From CBDFNN01 sp965250215 (GTDB lineage: Bacteria; Bacteroidota; Rhodothermia; Rhodothermales; DATKEJ01), in the NCBI GenBank assembly GCA_965250215.1, contig CBDFNN010000004.1, positions 3,782,001 through 3,846,000 of the forward strand: DNA of 64,000 nt, given 5' to 3'. Shown here piece by piece: positions 56,299 through 64,000 of the stretch. Position 1 is the first letter of the stretch; every line of letters starts with the position of its first letter. The position numbers were made by a program, and so were the translations under genes. A model generated the notes under the pieces. It was not told the DNA's origin and did no database searches. It saw nothing but the letters and a program-made list of their open reading frames with translations.

Positions 56299-57195
56299 CT
56301 AGCTTGCCTTTAATTCCTTTATCACTAAATCCATCTGCCTGACTATCCCAGGGTGAAATCCTTCCTGAAAAAGAGAAATGTCACCTTCTTGATCGATCAC
56401 TAAATGAACAGGAAACGCATTTCCGAAAAGGGCAAAAGTATCGGTGCTTTTGAACCATGTTTGTTCATACTGAAAGTCCTTTCTTCGAAGAAATTTTTCC
56501 AGAATATGAATTCTGTCCCAGGCAATGGCCAAAAAAACGATATCTGAGTCTTCTAAATAGCTTGCTTTCAAGCGATTTAGTTCAGGCATTTCTTTGATGC
56601 ACGGACCGCAACTAGTACTCCACCAATTGATCACTAGAATCTTTCCCCGGTATTGAGCAAGGTCCACATCATTTCCCTCAAGTGTCTCAACCACAACAGA
56701 GGGCAGAATATTTCCTTCAGAAAGATCAAAACCCGGTGCCGATCCCCCCGCCTTCGCTCCCTTAGAGATACTGATGTCATTTAAGACCCACCGGTACTCC
56801 AATTGATCAGACCCTTCTGTAAATCTGACTTCCAAAGGAAATACGATATTTTGATCAGCAAACAACTTAACGTCGCTTTGAAAAAGTCGATTCGGACTTT
56901 GTTGTTTCGCATAACTCTGAATTTGAAATCCTTGATCAACTCCTGCAAAAATAGACCTAGTCCAAACGATGCTTTTGTTTTTCCACCTACCTCGACCGAA
57001 GAAAAGTTCACTTTGATCTAAACCGGTGGCAATCTGACTAAAGCTAATTTCTGAGATACCTAGCTCGGAAAAGACCTCTCCATTGACCGGAGTTTCATTC
57101 CGGATAATCGCGCGGTCCTCAAATGATGACTGTGCCTGAGAAACAGTGAATGTCGTAAGTAGGACAAGTAAGACAAAGGGATGTATCCGAGTCAT
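56299..57195 (-). CDS. Exported TlpA/thioredoxin-domain protein
   Basis: The 298-residue protein has a signal peptide (FVLLVLLTTFTVSQAQ), an N-terminal beta-rich domain of about 130 residues, then a TlpA-type thioredoxin domain with NWWSTSCGPCIKEMPEL and the cis-proline in FPVHLVID. It probably reduces a periplasmic disulfide. A thiol-peroxidase-like role is possible. The partner is unknown. The 227 bp upstream, shared with radA, contain three GATGCA motifs about 40 bp apart (57289, 57329, 57372). Confidence 0.88.
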   Translation of the reverse strand: MTRIHPFVLLVLLTTFTVSQAQSSFEDRAIIRNETPVNGEVFSELGISEISFSQIATGLDQSELFFGRGRWKNKSIVWTRSIFAGVDQGFQIQSYAKQQSPNRLFQSDVKLFADQNIVFPLEVRFTEGSDQLEYRWVLNDISISKGAKAGGSAPGFDLSEGNILPSVVVETLEGNDVDLAQYRGKILVINWWSTSCGPCIKEMPELNRLKASYLEDSDIVFLAIAWDRIHILEKFLRRKDFQYEQTWFKSTDTFALFGNAFPVHLVIDQEGDISLFQEGFHPGIVRQMDLVIKELKAS

Positions 57196-57422
57196 GCTTT
57201 AAGAATATTGCTCTGGGGAATCAATGCTAGGAAGATTGGAGCGTTCCGAAAGCCTATATAGTTTCTTTGCATTCGAAGAATCTGAAAAGATGCATACTTT
57301 CGATTCATATGGTCAAGCTAGTTGCAACGATGCATATATGGCAGATGTCACGTTTGTCGCAAATTTCCCGAGATGCACGAATGTTTGATAGAATGGTAGT
57401 CGCAATGACCTTATAATCGATC

Positions 57423-58793
57423 ATGGCAAGTATTAGTAAGAAAGCAAAGATCTCCTTCGTATGTCAGGAATGTGGGACAGAGTCTCCAAAATGGGCCGGA
57501 CAATGCAGTGGATGCGGGAACTGGAATACTCTCGTTGAAGAAAAAGTTACCGCTCCTGAAAAGCCTGTTCATGGACTTGGGAAATCAAAGCAGCGAGTAA
57601 AAGCCCAAAAACTTTCGGAGATCGATTTGTCAGAATCTTCTCGGATTCCCGTGGGAATGGAAGAGTTTCATAGGGTCATGGGCGGAGGGATCATGGAGGG
57701 ATCCTTGACACTGCTAGCTGGGGATCCAGGTATCGGTAAAAGTACCCTAATGACGGAATTGGGTAAATATCTAAAGGATGCCAAAATCCTCTATGTCTCC
57801 TGCGAAGAGTCTCCGAAGCAGGTCCGGATGCGAGCTGAGAGAACGGGAGTTAAATCAGATAATTTCTATCTATATCCCGAGACTGACATTTCCTTGATCC
57901 TTCAGGAAATCGAAACCATGGCACCTGACATCGTAATCGTTGACTCTATCCAGACTGTATTTTCGGCTCACATTCCATCAGCACCTGGCTCCGTAGCCCA
58001 AGTAAGAGAGTGTACAGCCGGTTTGCTCCGAGCGACTAAAAGATCAAATACTGCGAGCTTCATAATTGGACACGTTACGAAGGAGGGAATGATCGCTGGG
58101 CCTCGAATCTTGGAGCACATGGTTGACACGGTCTTGTATTTCGAAGGAGAACGACATCATTCCTATCGAATATTGCGTGCCGTAAAAAACCGTTTTGGTT
58201 CGACCAACGAGATTGGATTGTTTGAAATGACCAGCACAGGATTGAGGGAAGTCAGTAATCCTAGCGAAATCCTGTTATCACAACGAGAAATCGGACTTAG
58301 CGGGTCGGCCGTTGTTTGTTCGATGGAGGGCACGCGCCCTCTTTTGGTCGAGATTCAGTCATTAGTTTCACCTGCTAATTATGGCACACCTCAAAGAACG
58401 ACCTCTGGGTTCGACGGTCGCCGACTTCAGATGCTACTGGCGGTTCTAGAAAAAAGAGCAGGTATGGGGATAGGAAATCATGATGTTTTTTTGAATGTAG
58501 CTGGAGGTATTCGGCTTGAAGAACCAGCTGTAGATTTAGGTGCGGCTTGTGCAATCGCATCGGGCTTGATGGACCGAGTCATAGATGCCGAAACTGTCAT
58601 AATGGGCGAAATCGGATTAGGTGGCGAAATTCGAACAGTAAGTCGAATTGAAAGAAGGCTAAGCGAAGCAAGCAAACTTGGATTCAAACACGCAATTATT
58701 CCACAGGGAAATCAAAAAGGTCTCAACAAAGTGAAAGGAATAGAAATTAATGCGGTCTCCACTCTAGAGGAGGCATTAGACAAGATTATTTAG
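57423..58793 (+). CDS. radA: DNA repair protein RadA/Sms
   Basis: RadA is a RecA-like helicase that drives branch migration in recombination. The 456-residue protein has a C4 zinc finger (CQECGTESPKWAGQCSGC), Walker A GDPGIGKST, the RadA motif KNRFGSTNEIG, and the C-terminal Lon-like domain with DLGAACAIASG. The start ATG lies at 57423. A methyltransferase gene begins 3 bp after its stop. Confidence 0.97.
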   Translation: MASISKKAKISFVCQECGTESPKWAGQCSGCGNWNTLVEEKVTAPEKPVHGLGKSKQRVKAQKLSEIDLSESSRIPVGMEEFHRVMGGGIMEGSLTLLAGDPGIGKSTLMTELGKYLKDAKILYVSCEESPKQVRMRAERTGVKSDNFYLYPETDISLILQEIETMAPDIVIVDSIQTVFSAHIPSAPGSVAQVRECTAGLLRATKRSNTASFIIGHVTKEGMIAGPRILEHMVDTVLYFEGERHHSYRILRAVKNRFGSTNEIGLFEMTSTGLREVSNPSEILLSQREIGLSGSAVVCSMEGTRPLLVEIQSLVSPANYGTPQRTTSGFDGRRLQMLLAVLEKRAGMGIGNHDVFLNVAGGIRLEEPAVDLGAACAIASGLMDRVIDAETVIMGEIGLGGEIRTVSRIERRLSEASKLGFKHAIIPQGNQKGLNKVKGIEINAVSTLEEALDKII

Positions 58794-58796
58794 TTC

Positions 58797-59567
58797 GTGC
58801 ACTTTAATCTGCCAAGCTCCCTCCTTCATTTTGCCTATCGCCGTTCATCGCGCGGTGAACATCCCGATCTTGTGGATTTCGGCAAGTTTCTTTCTCGGGA
58901 CTTGCTTGCAAACGAGCAGGCTTGCCTTGATCAACTACTCGAACTCCGGAAACAATTGAAACAGAACTTAACGGAGATTGAATTCAAGGACTTTGGGGCG
59001 AGTGTGTCGCATGACCATTCACCCGAAAGTCTTACTAAGAGAAAAAGAGTCAAAGATATCTACATCAATGCATCTATTCCTCGGTCTTGGGCAGTTTTCC
59101 TTTTCCAACTTGTCAGATGGTTGCATCCCAAGAAAGTACTTGAGCTTGGCACAAATCTGGGAGTAGGAGCAGCCTACATACAAGCCGCTCTTGATTTGAA
59201 CGCCGCGGGCTCGCTTGTAAGTATCGAAGGCTCAAAAAGCCTATCTGATTTTGCTAGTGATTTACTACGTCGACATTGCAAGGGAAAAGTTGAAATCGTG
59301 ACCGGACCATTTTCTCAAACCTTAAAAGAGACACTCGAGAGACACGGACCGATATCCTTAGCCTTCATCGACGGACACCATACCGAGGAGGCAGCTTACA
59401 ATTATTATACCATGTTAAAGACAAAGTTGAGTCCAAGAGCGATAGTCGTATTTGACGACATCGAACCCTGGTCTCCAGTTCATGCGGCATGGAAACGAAT
59501 AATCCACGAGGAGACGTACACATCGTCCATTTATCTCTTAAAAAAGGGGCTCATCTTCCATGATTAA
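58797..59567 (+). CDS. Class I SAM-dependent methyltransferase (O-methyltransferase-like)
   Basis: The 256-residue protein starts at GTG 58797. The SAM-binding motif VLELGTNLGVGAAY is near residue 119, followed by VSIEGSK and LAFIDGHHTEEAAYNY, matching the Methyltransf_24/O-methyltransferase fold. It has no signal peptide. The substrate is unknown. It follows radA by 3 bp. Its stop codon lies in a small hairpin followed by a T-run. Confidence 0.83.
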   Translation: MHFNLPSSLLHFAYRRSSRGEHPDLVDFGKFLSRDLLANEQACLDQLLELRKQLKQNLTEIEFKDFGASVSHDHSPESLTKRKRVKDIYINASIPRSWAVFLFQLVRWLHPKKVLELGTNLGVGAAYIQAALDLNAAGSLVSIEGSKSLSDFASDLLRRHCKGKVEIVTGPFSQTLKETLERHGPISLAFIDGHHTEEAAYNYYTMLKTKLSPRAIVVFDDIEPWSPVHAAWKRIIHEETYTSSIYLLKKGLIFHD

Positions 59568-59582
59568 TGGATTCTTTTTTTT
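59557..59582 (+). terminator. Weak intrinsic terminator after the methyltransferase gene
   Basis: TCCAT (59557-59561) and ATGGA (59567-59571) form a 5-bp stem whose loop contains the stop codon, followed by TTCTTTTTTTT. The stem is short but the T-tract is good. It separates radA and the methyltransferase gene from the sigma operon. Confidence 0.5.
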
Positions 59583-59610
59583 ATCGAACTGGGTAATAAT
59601 TCTGAGAAAC

Positions 59611-59640
59611 GGAACGTTCTAACAATGCTCACGATAAAAA
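59611..59640 (+). promoter_or_regulatory. Possible ECF-type promoter of the sigma/anti-sigma operon
   Basis: GGAAC (59611-59615) resembles the -35 element of RpoE-type ECF promoters and is followed, 17 bp on, by GATAA. It lies 48 bp upstream of the sigma ATG, which suits autoregulation. A GGAAC also occurs at 50513, upstream of the other sigma gene. The motif is short, so chance is a real alternative. Confidence 0.3.
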
Positions 59641-59658
59641 AGAGCAAATGAAGCGTCT

Positions 59659-60273
59659 ATGCACCACCTAACAGACGAGGCCCTCGCGGCTTTATACATA
59701 GAAAAAGGTGACAACCGAGCTTTCCAGAAGCTGGTCATGCGACATAAAGGTCGGATATATGGCTACTTGCTTGGAATGGTCAAGGATAGAGATCTGGCTA
59801 ACGATCTCTTTCAAGATACCTTTGTCCGTGTCTTAAAGGCGATGAACAATGAGAGAGGTTCTTATTCTGCGCAAGGCAAGTGGCTCCAATGGGCCATGAG
59901 AATCGCACGGAATGCGGCACTCGACTATTTGAGAAGTAAAAAAAGGTGGAGAACTGGATCAGCATCAACGAATGAAGAGCACGATTTAACCCTGGAGCGG
60001 CTTGAGGATTATACACCTCCCGCTGACACGCTCATCCATGATGCAGATCGCAAAGAATGGTTATACGAATGCATAGAACAATTACCCGACGAACAGAAGG
60101 AAGTCCTATTGCTTCGGCACGAATCCGAACTGACTTTCAAGGAAATAGCGGAACTGACTGACTGCTCCATCAACACGGCACTGGGACGAATGCGATATGC
60201 TCTCCTTAATTTGAGACGCATTATTGAAGATTCGGACCGCAACGATCTAGCATCATTAAATTATGGGAATTGA
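59659..60273 (+). CDS. ECF RNA polymerase sigma factor, RpoE-like
   Basis: The 204-residue protein has sigma region 2 (FQDTFVRVLKAM, then WLQWAMRIARNAALDYLR) and region 4 (LPDEQKEVLLLRHESELTFKEIAEL, then SINTALGRMRYAL). It is typical of Bacteroidota ECF sigma factors. It starts a five-gene plus-strand run, and its end overlaps the next gene by 11 bp, the usual coupling of a sigma factor to its regulator. Confidence 0.93.
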   Translation: MHHLTDEALAALYIEKGDNRAFQKLVMRHKGRIYGYLLGMVKDRDLANDLFQDTFVRVLKAMNNERGSYSAQGKWLQWAMRIARNAALDYLRSKKRWRTGSASTNEEHDLTLERLEDYTPPADTLIHDADRKEWLYECIEQLPDEQKEVLLLRHESELTFKEIAELTDCSINTALGRMRYALLNLRRIIEDSDRNDLASLNYGN

Positions 60274-60817
60274 TACCAAAACGGCTGAAGAGTTATTAAA
60301 GCATATCTATGAGGACCAACCCTTCCCCTTGCACGATGCGGCAAGGAGAGAAGAGGTTCTTGAAGAATTTCAGACTTTAAGCTCGGTAAAAACTCTGCTC
60401 GATAGGCAGAAAATTAGCAACCCTGATCAGAAAACTTTAGATGCCATTTTTGATATGGCTCAAGAGCAAAACTCAGGCAGAGGCTTGAAACTCCTTCCTG
60501 TTTCCAGAAAAGCTAAGACGGCGATTTCTTTTGCTGCTTCATTTCTAATTGTGGCAAGTATCGGCCTCTGGGTTCAGGCTAATGAAGCTGAAAAAGATGC
60601 CATGGCTAAAGAGGAAATACGACAGTTGTTGTCAGAGTCACCTCTTGATCAGGATCAATTTGGAAATTGGGATGACTACCCCAACGAATTGGACTACTTG
60701 CATCTGAGAACTAGCGAAATGCAAAAGGTTAGCGATAGTGTTTATTGGGACGAGCCCTTTCTTGACCCGGCCACTATTCCGCAAGCGGGATCTATACATC
60801 AGGTAGCTGGCAATTAA
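60263..60817 (+). CDS. Probable membrane anti-sigma factor
   Basis: The 184-residue protein has a helical cytoplasmic N-terminus with DQKTLDAIFDMAQ, a short motif seen in Bacteroidota anti-sigma-like proteins. One transmembrane helix follows (about 91-109, AISFAASFLIVASIGLWV). The periplasmic tail of about 75 acidic residues has no fold I know. The position, overlapping the sigma gene, and the layout point to an anti-sigma factor, but the family is not certain. The tail would be the sensing part. Confidence 0.65.
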   Translation: MGIDTKTAEELLKHIYEDQPFPLHDAARREEVLEEFQTLSSVKTLLDRQKISNPDQKTLDAIFDMAQEQNSGRGLKLLPVSRKAKTAISFAASFLIVASIGLWVQANEAEKDAMAKEEIRQLLSESPLDQDQFGNWDDYPNELDYLHLRTSEMQKVSDSVYWDEPFLDPATIPQAGSIHQVAGN

Positions 60818-60832
60818 CTAGCAGATACGACC

Positions 60833-61522
60833 GTGCGGAGAAACCTTGTATCATACTGTGCCTTGCTGACTCTCGTCTTTACCCTAACGGGGACGAGCAT
60901 TACCAAAGCCCAAGGTGAAGGAAAGTCAGTCACTACTATTTTGATCGAGAATGGCAAAGTCTGGATCAATAACATAGAACTTGCACCAAGTGGTCTTCCC
61001 AAAGGACTAAATTTGAGTGGTCTCCGACTAGAGTCGCATTTCATTGGCGTCGGTCAGCCCCTCGTGAATCTGGGTGACCAAATCTTTAAGATCTACAACG
61101 GTGGGCTTATTCCATTTTCCGAGGCCGAAAGCTCATCTATGGGCCGATTTGTTTTGGAAGAAGCAGACTTTATTGGCCCGACTGAGCCAAATAACCTGAG
61201 GATAGAATATTTGAATCGCCTCGAGAATACCAATCAAATGCTTTATCGATGGTTGACTGAAGAGAAACGACTCGATCTCCAGACCAGAAAACTGGCGCAC
61301 AAAATTAGGCAGACAAAGGACTCGACAGTAAAAATGAAAATGATGGAGGATTTGAACAGCCAGCTAAATGAAATATTCGATTTGAAACAGAAAAATCGAA
61401 TGGCTGAAATTTCTCATCTCGAATTGCAATTAGAAGATCTGAGATCAGGATTCGAAAAAAGAGAATCCCAAAGAAAGGCACTTATCGAAAACCGAATCAT
61501 AGAGCTGCTCAGCTCTTACTAG
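60833..61522 (+). CDS. Exported coiled-coil protein, first of a paralogous pair
   Basis: The 229-residue protein starts at GTG 60833 with a signal peptide (VFTLTGTSITKAQ). The N-terminal 100 residues are beta-rich (LIENGKVWINN). The last 75 residues are helical and share a module with the next gene: K-LA-x-x-IR, then L-x3-L-x-x-IFD-x-KQ-x-N, then ERK/ESQRK and a terminal ELL. I know no named family. It is 15 bp after the anti-sigma gene and probably a regulated target of the sigma factor. Confidence 0.7.
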   Translation: MRRNLVSYCALLTLVFTLTGTSITKAQGEGKSVTTILIENGKVWINNIELAPSGLPKGLNLSGLRLESHFIGVGQPLVNLGDQIFKIYNGGLIPFSEAESSSMGRFVLEEADFIGPTEPNNLRIEYLNRLENTNQMLYRWLTEEKRLDLQTRKLAHKIRQTKDSTVKMKMMEDLNSQLNEIFDLKQKNRMAEISHLELQLEDLRSGFEKRESQRKALIENRIIELLSSY

Positions 61523-61567
61523 CAAACTCTCCATAGAGCACCACCGCAACTAAACCTAACAATTCCT

Positions 61568-62254
61568 ATGAACAGAAATACAACATTGGCGCTATCCCTT
61601 TTCGCCCTACTTTTGATACTGGCACCGACAGACGCCTTTTCCCAGGAGGAAAAAGTTACCGTCGATACACTAATATCATATGATGACAATGGAAACAAGA
61701 GAATTAAAATTATATCAAAGAAGATGAAGGGTGGCGAAGGCAATAATAGCCTCGAACTCCATGAACTTCTTAATGATGATGTCGGCAAGAGTGGGGTTTT
61801 CTTCTTCGGAGACGATGATAGAAAGGCAAGATTCGAATTGAAAGGACTTAGCGATAATGAATTCGATTTTAAAATAGATATCGAATCTCTCATGGACGGC
61901 TCGATGAATCTCCATAATTCGGATGAAAACATCTTCTTCCTAGATGGTCATGAAGGTTTTAGCGGAGACGTGGAGGTCATGAAAATGGAATCCGAATCGA
62001 AGAAACTTGCTCGTCAGATTAGAAATGAAGATAATTCATCTGAAAAGGACCGGATGGAAGGCGAATTGGAGACTCTCCTGACAGATATCTTTGATCGAAA
62101 GCAAGAAAATATGGAAAGCCGTCTTCAGAAGAAATCAGAGAGATTGGATGAAGAAAAAGCTGAGTTGGCCGAGCGGAAATCAAATAGATCAAAAATGCTT
62201 GAAGATCGAAAAGCAGAATTGCTTCGTTCTAAGAGTAAGAAGCTGCGTTGGTAG
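61568..62254 (+). CDS. Exported coiled-coil protein, second of a paralogous pair
   Basis: The 228-residue protein has a signal peptide ending near DAFSQ (residue 26). The N-terminal part is beta-rich and acidic, and the C-terminal 80 residues repeat the helical module of the preceding gene (KKLARQIR, LLTDIFDRKQEN, ELAERKSNRSKMLEDRKAELL). The two genes are probably tandem duplicates that diverged in their N-terminal domains. The gene is 45 bp after its paralogue and is followed by a clear terminator. Confidence 0.72.
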   Translation: MNRNTTLALSLFALLLILAPTDAFSQEEKVTVDTLISYDDNGNKRIKIISKKMKGGEGNNSLELHELLNDDVGKSGVFFFGDDDRKARFELKGLSDNEFDFKIDIESLMDGSMNLHNSDENIFFLDGHEGFSGDVEVMKMESESKKLARQIRNEDNSSEKDRMEGELETLLTDIFDRKQENMESRLQKKSERLDEEKAELAERKSNRSKMLEDRKAELLRSKSKKLRW

Positions 62255-62281
62255 AGAACTTTATCTAAATTGATTCATCTT

Positions 62282-62319
62282 AAAACGTCTTAGAATACCA
62301 ACTAAGGCGTTTTTCTTTT
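62282..62319 (+). terminator. Intrinsic terminator after the sigma operon
   Basis: AAAACGTCTTAG (62282-62293) and CTAAGGCGTTTT (62302-62313) pair over 12 bp with one G-U wobble and an 8-nt loop, followed by a T-rich run. It lies 27 bp past the stop of the second coiled-coil gene, and separates it from the repeat protein gene. Confidence 0.85.
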
Positions 62320-62344
62320 ACTGTATCCACTCTGCCACTACTCC

Positions 62345-62380
62345 GTGCGTCTTGGAATAGAACGACTCTTTAGAACGCAC
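62345..62380. promoter_or_regulatory. Possible operator upstream of the repeat protein gene
   Basis: GTGCGT (62345-62350) and ACGCAC (62375-62380) form an inverted repeat with 24 bp between. Inside it, TAGAACG occurs twice (62358-62364 and 62371-62377), 13 bp apart. It lies about 55-90 bp before the repeat protein start, where a regulator site could be. The repeat is short and unproven. Confidence 0.25.
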
Positions 62381-62434
62381 TACTAGGGTCTAAGCACAGT
62401 ATTTTATTATATTCTGACTCCTATCTCACCATCA

Positions 62435-64000
62435 TTGCGAGCATCCAGCCTAATACTAAGTTTTCTTATAACCTTTTATTGCGTCGACTCTCTCTCAGCG
62501 CAGGATAGGACAGGTATAGACCGGATCTCCTTTCATAAGAGAAGAGACGCGAAAGGCTGGGTTCCTAGATTTGAAATCAGGGAAAAGCTAGATGCTGGCG
62601 CGATAAAGATCGTTAAGAACGGATTGGTGGTAGACATACGTTTCGATGGTGTTTTTACCGACTCAACGACAGTCCTTGAGCCCCCTAGTGGTCCAATTTT
62701 GGACTATTCGATTGTGCAGGATTCAAGCGGGCTTTCCGTTAAGCTCGTCCTTGATAATCGCTTCCCGGTAAAGATGGTCCATTATCCAGATCTAGCTTCC
62801 ACTCATCATCTGGTTGCACTAAACTACGCGTCCAAGGCTATCCGCACGGCAGCAAATGAAGCGGAGAAGTCCTCCCTCGAAGACGATCTTAGGTCAACAA
62901 AGCAGGCTCAGCAGCTAAAGTTTGAGGAGAGGCAAAGACGTCAGAATGAGTTAAAAAAACAGCTAGCACGTCAGGCAGCGATCTTCAATGATCGGCAAGA
63001 ACAGAAAGAGGAAGATCGGATTTCTCAGGAGAAAGCCGAGGCTGCTGAGAATCTTAGAGCACTGCTTTCTCAAAACGCAGTCGACGAAGCAAGGGAGGAG
63101 CAAAGGCTCGAGGAGGCGAAGGTCGAGACTGACAGACTTGCCCAAATCGATTCAGAAAGAATTGCAGCCAAACTTGAAGAACAAAAGAGAGCTGATGATG
63201 CAAAATTGGAACGTGAACGACTGGCAAAGATCGAGGCAGACCGGGATGAAGCTGCGTTGGCTGAACAACAACGGCTTGAAGAGGAAGGCATCGAAAATGA
63301 ACGACTCGCCAAAATCGAAGCCGACAAGGAAGCGACCGATCTCGCCGAACAACAGAGACTTGAAGAAGAGCGCATCGAAAATGCTCGACTCGCCAAAATC
63401 GAAGCCGACAAGAATGCAGCCGATCTCGCTGAACAACAGAGACTCGAAGAAGAGCGCATTGAGAATGCTCGACTCTCCAAAATCGAAGCCGACAAGAATG
63501 CAGCTGATCTCGCCGAACAACAGAGACTCGACGAAGAGCGCATTGAGAATGCTCGACTCGCCAAAATCGAAGCCGACAAGAATGCAGCCGATCTTGCCGA
63601 GCAGCAAAGACTCGAGGATGACCGCATCGAAAAGGAGCGCCTGGCAAAAATTGAGACTGACAAAAAAGCCCAAGAACTTGCTGAGCAAAAGTTAAAGGAA
63701 GAACAGAGAATTGAAAATCTAAAGATTCAAGAAAATGAGCGGGAAAAGGCCCTAGAAGATGAGCGAAATCGAGCAGCACGAGAAGAACGTCAGAAGGAAT
63801 CTCAAAAAAAGAAGCTTGTAGCTGAGAGAGAAAAAGCTGAAAGAGAAGCCGCTAAGAGATTTGAACAAGACAAGAAAAGGCGAGAGAAAGAGCTTAAAAG
63901 AATTGACCAAGCACAACACGAAGAACAGGACAAGATCGTATTTGAGAAGGGTAATCTTATCAAAGCAGCTGAGGAAAGAAGAGAAGCAGCAAGCAATGAG
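62435..64000 (+). CDS. Exported long-helix protein with six 28-residue repeats (C-terminus beyond window)
   Basis: An open frame of 522 codons runs off the right edge. I start it at TTG 62435, giving a signal peptide (SLILSFLITFYCVDSLSAQ). CTG 62414 is the only other nearby option, and an in-frame TAG closes the frame upstream. Residues 25-135 are beta-rich with weak AMIN-domain-like character (VKLVLDNRFPVKMVHYPD). A helix similar to the modules in the two preceding genes follows, then charged helix with six 28-residue repeats. It may be a periplasmic coiled coil or single alpha-helix spacer. Confidence 0.85.
   Translation, partial: MRASSLILSFLITFYCVDSLSAQDRTGIDRISFHKRRDAKGWVPRFEIREKLDAGAIKIVKNGLVVDIRFDGVFTDSTTVLEPPSGPILDYSIVQDSSGLSVKLVLDNRFPVKMVHYPDLASTHHLVALNYASKAIRTAANEAEKSSLEDDLRSTKQAQQLKFEERQRRQNELKKQLARQAAIFNDRQEQKEEDRISQEKAEAAENLRALLSQNAVDEAREEQRLEEAKVETDRLAQIDSERIAAKLEEQKRADDAKLERERLAKIEADRDEAALAEQQRLEEEGIENERLAKIEADKEATDLAEQQRLEEERIENARLAKIEADKNAADLAEQQRLEEERIENARLSKIEADKNAADLAEQQRLDEERIENARLAKIEADKNAADLAEQQRLEDDRIEKERLAKIETDKKAQELAEQKLKEEQRIENLKIQENEREKALEDERNRAAREERQKESQKKKLVAEREKAEREAAKRFEQDKKRREKELKRIDQAQHEEQDKIVFEKGNLIKAAEERREAASNE
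63215..63718 (+). repeat. Six tandem 84-bp repeats encoding 28-residue helical units
   Basis: Units start at 63215, 63299, 63383, 63467, 63551 and 63635. The encoded unit reads roughly ARLAKIEADKNAADL, then AEQQRLEEERIEN, exactly four heptads. Units 2-5 are nearly identical in DNA, units 1 and 6 more diverged, which fits recent expansion from the middle. Five or more frames lack stops here, giving false overlapping ORFs on both strands. Confidence 0.95.

Noticed and set aside
63215..63718. Tandem repeats considered as a CRISPR array
   Set aside because: The units are contiguous 84-bp coding repeats without unique spacers and stay in frame throughout.
62988..63779. Several long open frames on both strands over the repeat region
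   Set aside because: They arise because the 84-bp repeats contain few stops in any frame. The frame in phase with 62435 alone has a signal peptide and sensible heptad composition.

Overview
The window looks like a chromosomal segment of a member of the Bacteroidota/Rhodothermota (Balneolota-like) lineage, with GC in the mid-forties by eye. The evidence is a GWxTD-domain protein, a DUF4397 protein with a type IX secretion (T9SS)-style C-terminal sorting domain, a DUF5117/DUF4953-type metalloprotease, atpD-atpC standing apart from the other ATP synthase genes, an SRP receptor gene beside a CDP-alcohol phosphatidyltransferase, an ECF sigma factor of the TIGR02999 type next to a TPR-bearing Ser/Thr kinase, and few visible Shine-Dalgarno sequences. 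No rRNA, CRISPR array, insertion sequence or prophage is visible. One tRNA (Gln, anticodon TTG) is present. Assignments rest on motif reading, without database searches.

Layout. 1-4.4 kb: an edge-truncated exported metalloprotease/beta-propeller protein, a NatAB-like ABC exporter and a small unknown gene, with an inverted-repeat element between the last two. 4.6-8.3 kb: an acidic-tailed protein, then (minus strand) yebC-ruvC, a lipoprotein and a fold-III PLP enzyme. 8.4-13 kb: atpDC and a divergent large zinc protease. 13-17.7 kb: three minus-strand genes resembling part of the UDP-ManNAc3NAcA pathway (WbpE, WbpI, WbpB), then a tyrosine recombinase homologue lacking both catalytic arginines. 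17.8-24.7 kb: a 2-oxoacid dehydrogenase E2, a membrane pyrophosphatase, pth, rplY, prs and tRNA-Gln. 24.8-31 kb: an Asp/Glu racemase homologue, a lipoprotein-type SAM hydrolase homologue, the GWxTD protein, ftsY, a phosphatidyltransferase and a GT2 glycosyltransferase. 31-36.6 kb: two GH13 enzymes and the DUF4397 protein. 36.8-45.8 kb: housekeeping genes (ispG, an EEP-family protein, an inactive and an active rhomboid, lpxH-like, PBP1A, TlpA-like, hotdog thioesterase, ispE).

46-54.8 kb is a surface-polysaccharide block: SLBB export protein, Wzz-like chain-length protein and O-antigen ligase/polymerase-like protein, followed by a TIGR02999-type sigma factor, a kinase-TPR receptor and a GT4 glycosyltransferase whose start overlaps the kinase gene. 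54.8-59.6 kb: an M28 peptidase, a second TlpA-like protein, radA and a methyltransferase.

59.6-64 kb is the most unusual part. An RpoE-like sigma gene overlaps a probable membrane anti-sigma gene. Two small exported proteins sharing a C-terminal helical module follow, then a terminator and a long exported protein with a TTG start. That last protein carries six near-perfect 28-residue repeats and runs off the window. I take this as a candidate cell-envelope stress or scaffold system that I do not recognise as described.
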